A stretch of DNA of 8,927 nucleotides from Pseudomonadota bacterium (lineage in GTDB: Bacteria; Pseudomonadota; Alphaproteobacteria; Acetobacterales; Acetobacteraceae), in contig JAKBCB010000126.1 in NCBI GenBank assembly GCA_021808185.1, positions 1-8,927 of the forward strand, read 5' to 3'. The notes under the pieces are model-generated. The model did not search any database and was not told the DNA's origin. It saw only the letters and a program-made list of their open reading frames with translations. Each line of letters opens with the position of its first letter. The stretch's first letter is position 1. Shown here piece after piece: positions 1 to 5,864 of this stretch. The translations under genes and the position numbers were made by a program.

Positions 1-57
1 CCAGCCTTCGTAAAGGCGCGGCTCGGTCTCGGACGGGGTATGGGCTTTGTTCAGCAT
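1..57 (-). CDS. valS: Valyl-tRNA synthetase, N-terminal fragment
   Basis: The minus strand from the ATG at 55-57 reads MLNKAHTPSETEPRLYEGW up to the window edge. This matches the usual start of bacterial ValS, which has a Leu-Asn-Lys-x-(Y/H) opening and then a short acidic stretch leading to a Tyr/Trp pair. The enzyme charges tRNA-Val in the cytoplasm. Only 19 of roughly 900 codons are present, so no catalytic motif can be checked. The assignment is strengthened by position: a popZ/DUF2497 gene lies directly upstream on the same strand, an arrangement common in alphaproteobacteria. I see no clear Shine-Dalgarno sequence before the ATG. The gap to popZ is 102 bp and contains a GC-rich hairpin, so valS may be read through from popZ or have its own promoter. 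Confidence 0.85.
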   Translation of the reverse strand, partial: MLNKAHTPSETEPRLYEGW

Positions 58-114
58 CGGGATACTCGAAACAGCACCGCCCATGCGGGGGCACGGGCGG
101 CGAAAGGATCGGGG

Positions 115-138
115 CCGTCCGGCCGGGCGGCCGGGCGG
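115..138 (-). other. GC-rich hairpin between popZ and valS
   Basis: Arms at 115-124 and 129-138 can pair over 10 positions around a 4-nt loop. There is a single imperfect pair, G-U on the plus strand and a C-A mismatch in minus-strand RNA. In the minus-strand transcript it lies after the popZ stop and before the valS start. Only a short, interrupted T run follows, so it is a weak candidate for an attenuating terminator or an RNA-stabilising structure rather than a clear intrinsic terminator. Confidence 0.35.
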
Positions 139-159
139 TGGGTCACGCCAGACCGCGCC

Positions 160-753
160 TCAGGACAACGCGCGGCCGACGACGCGTTCGATTTCCGCGC
201 GGACCAGGCGTTCGACCAGCGGCGGCAGGTTGGTGTCGAGCCACTCCTTGAGCAGCGGCCGGATTTCCTCGCGCACCACGTCCTCGATGGTCGGGCCGCC
301 GCGATGCACCGCGACCTGCTGCCGCTCGGAGACCAGGGTGCGCAGCAGCGAACCCATCGAGGACGCGGCGGCGGCGGCGGCCTCCGGCGCCATCAGCGAC
401 TCGGACATCGGGCGTGCTTCCGGTTGCGGGCTCGGCGGCGGCGGAGGGGGCGGCGGCGGCGGTTCGGCCATGCGCGGGGTGTGCATGCCCGGCAACTGCG
501 CATCGACCATCGGCGGGGGGGGCGGTAGCTGGTCCGACACGAGCATCGACGGGTCCAGCGCCAGCACATCCGAACCGGAGCCGCCATGCACCTCGGCCAT
601 GGCGCCACCCGCCTGCTCGACCTCGTCCTCGCTCAGGATGCGGCGGATCGAGGCGAGGATGTCTTCCATCGATGGGTCCGATGCCGGGGCCGGAGCAGGG
701 CCTTGCGGGCCGGGCACGGGCATCTGGCCGGACGGAGAGGGAACGGTTGACAT
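160..753 (-). CDS. popZ: PopZ / DUF2497 polar organizing protein
   Basis: PopZ proteins self-assemble into a microdomain at the cell pole that anchors the chromosome partition complex and recruits cell-cycle regulators. This 197-residue protein has the family's three-part build. Near the N terminus is the partner-binding segment SMEDILASIRRILSED (residues 28-43). A long disordered linker follows, about residues 44-150, with five prolines at 77-81, ten consecutive prolines at 98-107 and six alanines at 125-130. The C-terminal oligomerisation region (about 153-197) begins GPTIEDVVREEIRPLLKEWL and contains conserved Leu/Val helices. Caulobacter PopZ is about 177 residues, so the size fits. The gene begins 31 bp after the tolC stop, so the two are probably co-transcribed, and valS follows. 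The Shine-Dalgarno sequence is weak. The linker appears more proline-rich and less acidic than in Caulobacter, by recollection rather than alignment. Confidence 0.9.
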   Translation of the reverse strand: MSTVPSPSGQMPVPGPQGPAPAPASDPSMEDILASIRRILSEDEVEQAGGAMAEVHGGSGSDVLALDPSMLVSDQLPPPPPMVDAQLPGMHTPRMAEPPPPPPPPPPSPQPEARPMSESLMAPEAAAAAASSMGSLLRTLVSERQQVAVHRGGPTIEDVVREEIRPLLKEWLDTNLPPLVERLVRAEIERVVGRALS

Positions 754-784
754 GTGCTTTGTTTTTCTTCAGCTGACCGGGCGG

Positions 785-2179
785 TCAGCGACCGGGCTGA
801 CTGGTTGCGAAGTCGCCGGTGCCGATCCACAGGTCGTGCACCGCGTTGTAATAGGCTTTCTCATCATACAGCGGCACTTGCAGGTTAAGATCGCGTGCAC
901 TCAGGCGGCCCAGGGCGGCGGCGACCTGATAGGACGATGTGATCAACTGCGCGAGCGACTGCACCAGCGCGGTCTGCGCGTTCAGCAGGTTCTGCACCGC
1001 AACCAGCACATCGAGCGTGGTGGCGCTGCCGACCAGCGCCTCGCGCTCCAGCCCTTCGACCGCGATCTGCCCGGCGCGGACCGCCGAGCGGCCACTGGCG
1101 ATGGCCGCGCGGGAGGCTTCCACCTGCGTCCAGGCGGCGGTGAACTGCTGCACGGCGGTGCGGCGCTGCACTTCCAGGGTCTGCCGCGCCTGCAACTCCT
1201 GCTGCCGCGCCTGCCGGATCGCGGCGTATTCCGTGCCACCCTGATAGATCGGCACCTGTAGGTTCAGAAGCAGCGTCTCGGCGGTGGCGGTGTAATTCGG
1301 CGCGAACTGGTTGACGCTGTGGCTGAGCGAGCCTTGCAGGCTGAGCTGCGGCATCAGCGCGCTATAGGCGACATCGAAGGCGTCTTTCGCCGCCGACTCC
1401 GCGAACAGGGCGGCGACCACGTTGGGGTTGTTGCGCCCCGCCTCCGCCTTGCCCACGTCCACGCTTTTCACCGGCAGCTTCAGCGGCTGCGGATCGACCA
1501 GCTTGCCCGGGGGCTCGCCGACAAGCTGCTCGTACGTCGCCCGCGCGGTCTGCAACGTGCCCTCGGCGGTTTGCCGTGTGGCGGTGGCGCTGGCCAGCGC
1601 CGCCTCGGCCTGGGCCACATCCGTGCGGGTCAGTTCGCCGACGCGGAAGCGGTCGTTGGTGGCCTGCAATTCCTTGGTCAACAACTGCTCGTTCGACTGG
1701 TCGAGCGCCAGCAGTTGTTCGTCCTGGATGACGTTGACGTAGGCCGCGACGGTGTCGGAGAAAACCTGGTTCTCGGTCGCCATCAGCGTCGCGCGCTGCG
1801 ACATCACCTGGTTTTCCGCCCGGTTGATCGAGGCGCGGGTCTTGCCACCGGTATAGAGCGGCTGCGTGACGGTCAGCGATTCGGCGGTCTCGGTCTGGTG
1901 CGCGTTGGTCGTGGAGTTGCCGCCGAATGGGCTCGGGGAGACGATCGTGGTCCGCGACGGCCCGCCGAGGGCCGAGACGGAGACTTGCGGCCGCCAGCCG
2001 GCAAGGGCCGCGGGAACATTTTCGTCCGTGGCGCGGGTCTGCGCGCGGGCGGCCAGCAGCGTCGGGTTGTTGGCGTAGGCGGCGGCCAGGGAATCTTGCA
2101 GCGTGTGCGTCTGGGCCTGTGCCGCGCTGGCAGCCAAAACCACCGCAACGGCGGCCGCGATCGCAAGACGGGACTGCAT
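785..2179 (-). CDS. tolC: TolC family outer membrane export channel
   Basis: This 464-residue TolC/OEP-family protein should form a trimeric outer-membrane barrel with a periplasmic alpha-helical tunnel serving efflux pumps and type I secretion. I place the start at the ATG at 2177-2179, not at the longer frame opening at 2299. It has a GAGGG ribosome binding site 8 nt upstream and gives a clean signal peptide (MQSRLAIAAAVAVVLAASAA, cleavage after AQA at residue 22). The two OEP repeats are visible: one near residues 25-70 with a 'NNPTLLAAR...GWRPQVS' pattern, and a second with 'NNPNVVAA...ALMPQLSLQG'. Long Ala/Gln/Glu-rich helices follow. The C terminus has the typical DVLVAVQNLLNAQTALVQSL helix (from residue 390) and a YDEKAYYNAVHDLWIG tail. 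The pcm-like gene lies upstream and popZ downstream on the same strand. The specific exporters it serves are not in the window. Confidence 0.93.
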   Translation of the reverse strand: MQSRLAIAAAVAVVLAASAAQAQTHTLQDSLAAAYANNPTLLAARAQTRATDENVPAALAGWRPQVSVSALGGPSRTTIVSPSPFGGNSTTNAHQTETAESLTVTQPLYTGGKTRASINRAENQVMSQRATLMATENQVFSDTVAAYVNVIQDEQLLALDQSNEQLLTKELQATNDRFRVGELTRTDVAQAEAALASATATRQTAEGTLQTARATYEQLVGEPPGKLVDPQPLKLPVKSVDVGKAEAGRNNPNVVAALFAESAAKDAFDVAYSALMPQLSLQGSLSHSVNQFAPNYTATAETLLLNLQVPIYQGGTEYAAIRQARQQELQARQTLEVQRRTAVQQFTAAWTQVEASRAAIASGRSAVRAGQIAVEGLEREALVGSATTLDVLVAVQNLLNAQTALVQSLAQLITSSYQVAAALGRLSARDLNLQVPLYDEKAYYNAVHDLWIGTGDFATSQPGR

Positions 2180-2187
2180 CAATTCAA

Positions 2188-2192
2188 CCCTC
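2188..2192 (-). promoter_or_regulatory. Ribosome binding site that fixes the tolC start
   Basis: CCCTC on the plus strand is GAGGG on the minus strand. It lies 8 nt before the ATG at 2179. Together with the signal peptide starting at that ATG, it decides against the longer frame that opens at 2299. Confidence 0.75.
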
Positions 2193-2208
2193 ACGTTCAA
2201 ACGGGTTT

Positions 2209-2228
2209 GCCGCCGCGCGCGCGGCGGC
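2209..2228. other. 20-bp perfect GC palindrome in the pcm-tolC gap
   Basis: The sequence from 2209 to 2228 is its own reverse complement, consisting of GCCGCC, alternating GC and GGCGGC. As RNA it could form an 8-bp stem with a GCGC loop in the 5' leader of tolC, about 30 nt upstream of its ATG. A second small repeat abuts it at 2198-2209 (CAAAC-GG-GTTTG). No T run follows on the minus strand, so a simple intrinsic terminator is unlikely. Simple-sequence GC composition could also produce it by chance. Confidence 0.4.
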
Positions 2229-2323
2229 GCATATCGGCAACCCGACGGCCCGTTTCCACATCTGCCACAGCCCCGCCGCACGCGCCATCGGTTTGGCACA
2301 GCAGCCTCGGAACGGACGCCGGA

Positions 2324-2989
2324 TCAGAAGACGAAGCCGGGTTCGCGGCGCATCGCCGCGAGCACCGGAGCACTACAGTCGAACGCCGGTTGCAGCACCA
2401 GCCCCGCCGCCGACGGCTCGCCCACCACCGCGTGTCCGGGGCGCCCGGGCACGGTCCGCACCGCAACCAACCGGCCGGACGGGGCGCGCACCTGCGCCGC
2501 GAGCGCGGCCGGAATCTCCTCCACCGCGCCCTCGATGAACACCACGTCGTAGGGTGCCCCCGCCTGCCAGCCCTCGGCAAGCGGGCCGCGCACCAAAGTT
2601 ACCTCGGCCACACCCGCCAGCGCCGTGGCGGCGAGCGCGCTCAGCGCCGGGTCTTCCTCCAGCGCCGTTACTTGCGTGCCGCAGGCCGCGAGCAGCGCCG
2701 CGCCGTAGCCGCTGCCGGCGCCGACAACCAGCACCCGCTCGCCGCCGCGAATGGCCGCGAGGGTGACGAGGCGGGCGATCACCATCGGCTCGACCATCGC
2801 GCGGCCATTGCCGAGCGGCACGTCGGCGTCCGAATACGCCAGCGGCGCGAGCCGTGGCGGCACGAACCGCTCGCGCGGGATGCGGCGCATCGCGTCCAGG
2901 ATGCGTGGGTCGTTCACCTTGTTCGGCCGCACCTGGCCATCGACCATCAGGTTGCGGGCGGTCTCGTAGGCCACGGCGGGGCGGTCCAT
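2324..2989 (-). CDS. pcm: Protein-L-isoaspartate O-methyltransferase-like protein
   Basis: This 221-residue class I SAM-dependent methyltransferase belongs to the PCMT/PIMT family, whose canonical members methylate isoaspartyl residues so that damaged proteins can be repaired. The family opening is present (NLMVDGQVRP...DPRILDAMRRIPRERFVPP), followed by SAM motif I VLVVGAGSGYGA at residues 86-97. An acidic pair after beta-2 (E111-E112) can hold the SAM ribose, and a YDVVFIEGAVEEIP segment lies at 147-160. The substrate loop reads GNGRAMVEP at 60-68, where canonical enzymes have GQTISQP, so the usual catalytic Ser position is V66. This form is what I recall from alphaproteobacterial homologues next to tolC, and its activity is unproven. 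I chose the ATG at 2987-2989, with GAGAGA 10 nt upstream, because codons further upstream are antisense to a tRNA and lack family similarity. It is probably the first gene of the pcm-tolC-popZ unit. Confidence 0.85.
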   Translation of the reverse strand: MDRPAVAYETARNLMVDGQVRPNKVNDPRILDAMRRIPRERFVPPRLAPLAYSDADVPLGNGRAMVEPMVIARLVTLAAIRGGERVLVVGAGSGYGAALLAACGTQVTALEEDPALSALAATALAGVAEVTLVRGPLAEGWQAGAPYDVVFIEGAVEEIPAALAAQVRAPSGRLVAVRTVPGRPGHAVVGEPSAAGLVLQPAFDCSAPVLAAMRREPGFVF

Positions 2990-3030
2990 CACGGGCTTAT
3001 CTCTCGATTGGGGCCGGCATTCATCCCGCC

Positions 3031-3060
3031 TATATAGAGACGGCGGGGCTGCCTCGCCAA
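3031..3060 (-). promoter_or_regulatory. Sigma70-like promoter for the pcm-tolC-popZ unit
   Basis: On the minus strand, TTGGCG (3055-3060) is followed after 18 nt by TATATA (3031-3036). This would start transcription near 3025, giving a leader of about 35 nt before the pcm ATG at 2989. The AT-only -10 box stands out in very GC-rich surroundings. No experimental support. Confidence 0.5.
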
Positions 3061-3100
3061 GCAGGGCGCATGGCGGGGCGGGCATGGCGCGGCGCCGGGC

Positions 3101-3130
3101 TTGACCGGCGGCCCGTGCCCGGCCAATAAC
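3101..3130 (+). promoter_or_regulatory. Promoter-like boxes upstream of tRNA-Cys
   Basis: TTGACC (3101-3106, preceded by C as in the alphaproteobacterial CTTGAC -35) and AATAAC (3125-3130) are 18 nt apart. They lie about 20 nt upstream of the mature tRNA 5' end at 3150, the usual geometry for a stable-RNA promoter. They face away from the pcm promoter, so the two form a divergent pair. Confidence 0.5.
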
Positions 3131-3149
3131 CCCCGCGCCGCGTGTGCAT

Positions 3150-3223
3150 GGTCCGGTGGCAGAGTGGTGATGCAGAGGACTGCAAATCCTCGAATGCCGG
3201 TTCGATTCCGGCCCGGACCTCCA
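3150..3223 (+). tRNA. tRNA-Cys (GCA), CCA encoded
   Basis: A full cloverleaf can be drawn. The acceptor arms GGTCCGG (3150-3156) and CCGGACC (3213-3219) pair over 7 bp. The anticodon stem GAGGA/TCCTC (3175-3179/3187-3191) encloses the loop CTGCAAA with anticodon GCA at 3182-3184. The T stem GCCGG/CCGGC (3196-3200/3208-3212) encloses TTCGATT. The discriminator is T (3220), as expected for tRNA-Cys, and CCA is encoded at 3221-3223. It reads away from the pcm operon and toward the 3' end of the repeat-protein gene. Confidence 0.96.
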
Positions 3224-3388
3224 CCGCCTGAACTTCCATTGCCCCGACCTCAATCGCCCGCACTCGTCGCGCCGCCAGGGCCGGAGGGCTGCCCCGTAGG
3301 TGTCCGCCAGCGGCCTGCCCGCTCCCCGCCCGTAGCGCCGCCGCGGCGGCGGACTTCGGTATCCGACGACCTCGCGGGCCAGAGGGAG

Positions 3389-3418
3389 ATCGGGCGGTGG
3401 TTCGCACCACCGCCCGAT
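3389..3418 (-). terminator. Perfect 12-bp hairpin between convergent genes
   Basis: Arms ATCGGGCGGTGG (3389-3400) and CCACCGCCCGAT (3407-3418) pair without a mismatch around a 6-nt loop. It lies 32 nt past the stop of the minus-strand repeat-protein gene and about 165 nt past the plus-strand tRNA-Cys, so it could end transcription from either side. No T tract follows on either strand, so it is either a non-canonical terminator or a 3'-end stabilising structure. The rest of 3224-3450 shows no gene that I can support. Confidence 0.5.
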
Positions 3419-3450
3419 AACGCACGTCAAGGCCGTGCGGCCGGCGCGGA

Positions 3451-5538
3451 TCAAACCGGGCCGTGCGCGCTGGTAAAGACGAACTCGGAGGCCGAGAACG
3501 CGGTCGGCTTGTCGAACATGATCGCGCCGCCACCGCCGAGCGAGAGGGTGTCGTGCAACGGCCCGAAGGTCATGTGCGAGATCACGCCGGCGAATGACGT
3601 GAACCCGAGCCCTTGCAGATCGAGCTTGTCGCCGAGACCGAAGCCGGAGATGTCAACGGTGCCCGTGTAAGTCGGCGCGCTGGTCAGCGCCTGCACGGTG
3701 ATCACTTCGCCGGTGCCGACCGGGTTCAGATGCACATAGGCCGAGGAGTTCATGCCGAGGTTGATGGCGGTGTTATTCGCCACCGTGTTGATGACGGAAC
3801 CGGGGTGCAGATTGTTCGCGAAGATGCTGTCGCCCGCGCCATTGCACGAGATGGTATCGCGCCCGTTGGTGATGCGCAGCGCGTCGTTGCTCCCCATGTT
3901 CACCGTGTCCACACTGGTGGGCGAGGCGTTGACAAGCAGGTGGTCGCCGCTGCCGAGGGCGGACAGGAACACGTTGCCGTTGAGCAGCGAGAGGTTCCCG
4001 ACAGTCACCGCGGCGAAGTTTCCGTTCGCATAGATCGTGTCGTTGCCGGTGCCAGCGGTGACGTGGGCGTTGTTTCCGTTCGCCCAGATCGAGTCATTGC
4101 CGTTGCCGACCGTCACCACCGCATTGGCGCCGTTGGCCATGACGGAGTCGTTGCCGTTGCCCGCCTTCACGACGGCGTTGATGCCATTGGCCGTGACCTT
4201 GTCGTTGCCGTTACCGACCGTGACATGGGTGCCCGCGCCGTTCGCGGTCACGACATCCGCGCCGTTGCCGAGCACGATGCTGGACCCGGCGCCATTGGCG
4301 TTGACGGTATCGTTGCCGTCGCCCAGGCTGATGTTGCCCGTGCCGTAGTTGAGGTTGACATTGACCGCGTTCGGGCCGGTCTGGGTCACGGTCGTCACGC
4401 CGATGAAGGCGGTGCCGGTGATCGTGCCGCCAGCGTGGTCGAGCTTCACCACGTCGTTCCGCCCGGCGCCGAGCTGCACCGTCTCGAAGCCCAGGAACGT
4501 GGGATCGTTCACGCTGATCGTGTTCGTGTTGCCGCTCAACGTCACCGCATTCTTGCCGGAGCCGAGCATGTAAAGGCTGGCGTCGCCGGTGGCGTTGATG
4601 GCGTTGCCGCCGTTGCCGAGCGAGACCTTGTTCCCGCCTGTGCCCTTCAGCACGATGATGTTGTTGCCGTCGCCGAGCGTGATCGTCGCGTTGCTGGTGA
4701 CACCGAGGCCGAGCACGTCCACATTCTCGTACGTGCCCACCACTTGGTCGCCCGTGCCGGCGATGATTACCCAGTCGGTGGGCGACGGCGGCACCGGGGC
4801 GTCGGCCAGATCGGCGCCGGCGGCGAAGGTGGGCGCGCTGACGCCATCGACGCCAGTGATCGCCACCACCGCGCCACTGCCGCCGGCATTGATCGTGTTG
4901 TTGCCGCCGCCGACAGTGATTGTGTTGTTGACACCGCTGAGCGATACGCTGTTGGTCCCGTCACCGAGCGCGACAGTGTTGGCGTTGACCCCGCCGGATA
5001 CGGTGAAATCTTCGTCACCGCCAGCGACAGTATTGCCGTCACCCGAGAGCGAGACGGTGCTGGTAAAGCCGAACAGGTTATCGTCGTAGCTGCCGATCAG
5101 CACGCTGCCGCCGCTGTCACCGAGCGACACGCTGTTAATGGCGTCGCCGTTCAGCATGACTGTGTTGTTGATGCCGCCGAGGCTGATCGTGGTCATGCCG
5201 AAAGCGTTGTCGAGGCTGACCGTGTTCATGCCGAGGCCGCTGCCGAGGCCGGACACGGTGAAGTTGACGGTGGACCCGAACAGCGGGCCGTTGCCGACCA
5301 GCGCATTGCCACTGCCGTTCAGCGTGATCTGATCGTTCACCGCGAACGCGGTGCCCAGCATGACCGTGGTGCCGGTATCCAGGCCATATGTCCCAGAGTA
5401 GTAGCCCTTGACGATCAGGTTGCCACCGTTCTCCAGCACGATGTTGTTCGGGCCGATAATGGTGAATTGGTCGGTCTGTGTGTTGTCGATTGCGCTGCCG
5501 GCCTCGAATTCGTTTCCGGTCAGTGTCTGGATGGCCAT
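3451..5538 (-). CDS. RTX-like Gly/Asn-rich beta-roll protein, probable type I secretion substrate
   Basis: This 695-residue protein is dominated by short glycine- and asparagine-rich repeats predicted to fold as a parallel beta-roll or beta-helix. I do not recognise a specific family member. It has no N-terminal signal peptide (opens MAIQTLTGNEFEAGSAIDN) and only one cysteine (C565), as is common in type I-secreted repeat proteins. Residues about 100-230 carry loose 'NNTVxL'-type repeats, a proline-containing break spans about 229-256, and residues 280-362 have GxGxN turns. Residues 406-513 hold six exact-length 18-residue units with GxGxD turns. The C terminus from residue 628 contains SGFGLGDKLDLQGLGF and ends in a hydrophobic/acidic segment (SEFVFTS), similar in style to serralysin-type C-terminal targeting regions. 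A strong GAGGAG lies 6 nt before the ATG. The gene is divergent from the fused sensor kinase. An adhesin, matrix or surface-layer role is possible, with nothing in the sequence to choose between them. Confidence 0.8.
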   Translation of the reverse strand: MAIQTLTGNEFEAGSAIDNTQTDQFTIIGPNNIVLENGGNLIVKGYYSGTYGLDTGTTVMLGTAFAVNDQITLNGSGNALVGNGPLFGSTVNFTVSGLGSGLGMNTVSLDNAFGMTTISLGGINNTVMLNGDAINSVSLGDSGGSVLIGSYDDNLFGFTSTVSLSGDGNTVAGGDEDFTVSGGVNANTVALGDGTNSVSLSGVNNTITVGGGNNTINAGGSGAVVAITGVDGVSAPTFAAGADLADAPVPPSPTDWVIIAGTGDQVVGTYENVDVLGLGVTSNATITLGDGNNIIVLKGTGGNKVSLGNGGNAINATGDASLYMLGSGKNAVTLSGNTNTISVNDPTFLGFETVQLGAGRNDVVKLDHAGGTITGTAFIGVTTVTQTGPNAVNVNLNYGTGNISLGDGNDTVNANGAGSSIVLGNGADVVTANGAGTHVTVGNGNDKVTANGINAVVKAGNGNDSVMANGANAVVTVGNGNDSIWANGNNAHVTAGTGNDTIYANGNFAAVTVGNLSLLNGNVFLSALGSGDHLLVNASPTSVDTVNMGSNDALRITNGRDTISCNGAGDSIFANNLHPGSVINTVANNTAINLGMNSSAYVHLNPVGTGEVITVQALTSAPTYTGTVDISGFGLGDKLDLQGLGFTSFAGVISHMTFGPLHDTLSLGGGGAIMFDKPTAFSASEFVFTSAHGPV
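4000..4323 (-). repeat. Six tandem 54-bp repeats encoding 18-residue RTX-like units
   Basis: Within the repeat protein, residues 406-513 are six consecutive 18-residue units with no length variation, starting at residues 406, 424, 442, 460, 478 and 496. The consensus is GNGND-x-V-x-ANG-x-x-A-x-V-x-V. Position 5 of every unit is Asp (D410, D428, D446, D464, D482, D500). At DNA level the units share near-identical segments such as GTTGCCGTTGCC on the plus strand, suggesting expansion by tandem duplication. Confidence 0.9.
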
Positions 5539-5544
5539 TTTGGA

Positions 5545-5550
5545 CTCCTC
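5545..5550 (-). promoter_or_regulatory. Strong ribosome binding site of the repeat protein
   Basis: CTCCTC on the plus strand is GAGGAG on the minus strand, 6 nt before the ATG at 5536-5538. It is the strongest Shine-Dalgarno match in the window and fixes the start. It also suggests high translation, in keeping with a structural or secreted product. Confidence 0.8.
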
Positions 5551-5766
5551 ACAAGAAGGTTCGAAACGAGCGGGCGGACCGCCGTCGAGCTTTCGTTGGC
5601 ATCAGAGCGAGACACTGTGCCTGGCGTGAGACCGGCCGCTGCCGCAGGCGCAACGTTACGGCGGCACTCTCGAATGCGGCAGAATCGGATAGTGCTTAGG
5701 TAGCAGTACCCATTGTTCATTCAGATCGATTGCGGATAATTCCTTTTTGCCGCGCCGAACGGCGTC

Positions 5767-5790
5767 ACGCTTGGAGCAGCGGGCAAGCGT
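5767..5790. promoter_or_regulatory. 7-bp inverted repeat, candidate operator
   Basis: ACGCTTG (5767-5773) and CAAGCGT (5784-5790) are perfect inverted copies separated by 10 bp, a spacing that fits a dimeric helix-turn-helix protein. The centre lies about 36 bp upstream of the -35-like box of the kinase gene and about 240 bp upstream of the repeat-protein start. It could be autoregulatory for the LuxR-type domain encoded next door. That link is inferred from position only, and a 7-bp repeat can arise by chance. Confidence 0.35.
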
Positions 5791-5813
5791 CCGCCGGACA
5801 AATCGCGCAAAGG

Positions 5814-5841
5814 TTGCTTTTTTGGTGCTAGTTGCTAATAT
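5814..5841 (+). promoter_or_regulatory. Sigma70-like promoter for the fused sensor kinase
   Basis: TTGCTT (5814-5819) and TAATAT (5836-5841) are 16 bp apart in an AT-rich stretch. Transcription would begin near 5848, about 17 nt before the ATG at 5865. If correct, this excludes the TTG at 5832 as a start because it would lie upstream of the transcript. Confidence 0.4.
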
Positions 5842-5864
5842 GCGACGAAATCGGGGCGCAGACC

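Larger units (their letters stand above)
5539..5864. other. Divergent intergenic region between the repeat protein and the sensor kinase
   Basis: These 326 bp separate two divergently transcribed genes. The middle and right (about 5680-5850) are visibly AT-richer than the flanks, with runs such as CCTTTTTG and GCTTTTTTGG. I see the repeat-protein ribosome binding site at 5545-5550, an inverted repeat at 5767-5790 and sigma70-like boxes at 5814-5841 facing right. I found no convincing leftward promoter for the repeat protein and no credible small gene. The 98-codon minus-strand frame crossing the area has no family-like features. Confidence 0.6.

Noticed and set aside
47..1261. Plus-strand open frame of 404 codons over popZ and the tolC 3' end
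   Set aside because: It is a shadow frame. Its glycine runs are the complement of the popZ proline codons, and it crosses the valS start and two real genes.
2180..2299. Longer tolC start at 2299 (40 extra codons)
   Set aside because: The extra residues are Arg/Cys-rich and would bury the signal peptide. The ATG at 2179 has GAGGG at good spacing and begins a typical signal sequence.
1319..3037. Plus-strand open frame of 572 codons over tolC and pcm
   Set aside because: It covers two well-supported minus-strand genes and their gap, and shows Arg/His/Gly-rich low-information translation without motifs.
3337..3350. 14-bp perfect palindrome of GCC/GGC triplets
   Set aside because: It has no loop space and lies in simple GC-rich sequence between genes. 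It is likely compositional, and the hairpin at 3389-3418 is the better structure in this gap.
2990..3454. Upstream extension of the pcm reading frame by 155 codons on the minus strand
   Set aside because: It runs antisense through tRNA-Cys and gives the GPESNRHSRICS-type peptide that spurious frames over tRNA genes produce. PIMT similarity begins only near the ATG at 2989, which has its own ribosome binding site and promoter.
4000..4323. CRISPR-like array
   Set aside because: The regular 54-bp repeats are contiguous codon repeats inside an open frame, without unique spacers.
5610..5640. Possible sigma54 promoter (GG...GC) upstream of the repeat protein
   Set aside because: The minus-strand GGCAC...CTCGC pattern has the wrong GG-to-GC spacing and lacks the TTGC element.
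3613..5703. Plus-strand open frame of 696 codons opposite the repeat protein
   Set aside because: It is a shadow of the repetitive gene. Its translation is a monotonous Val/Ala/Asp/Arg string mirroring the repeats, with no ribosome binding site, while the minus-strand frame has a strong GAGGAG, ordered 18-residue repeats and a sensible C terminus.
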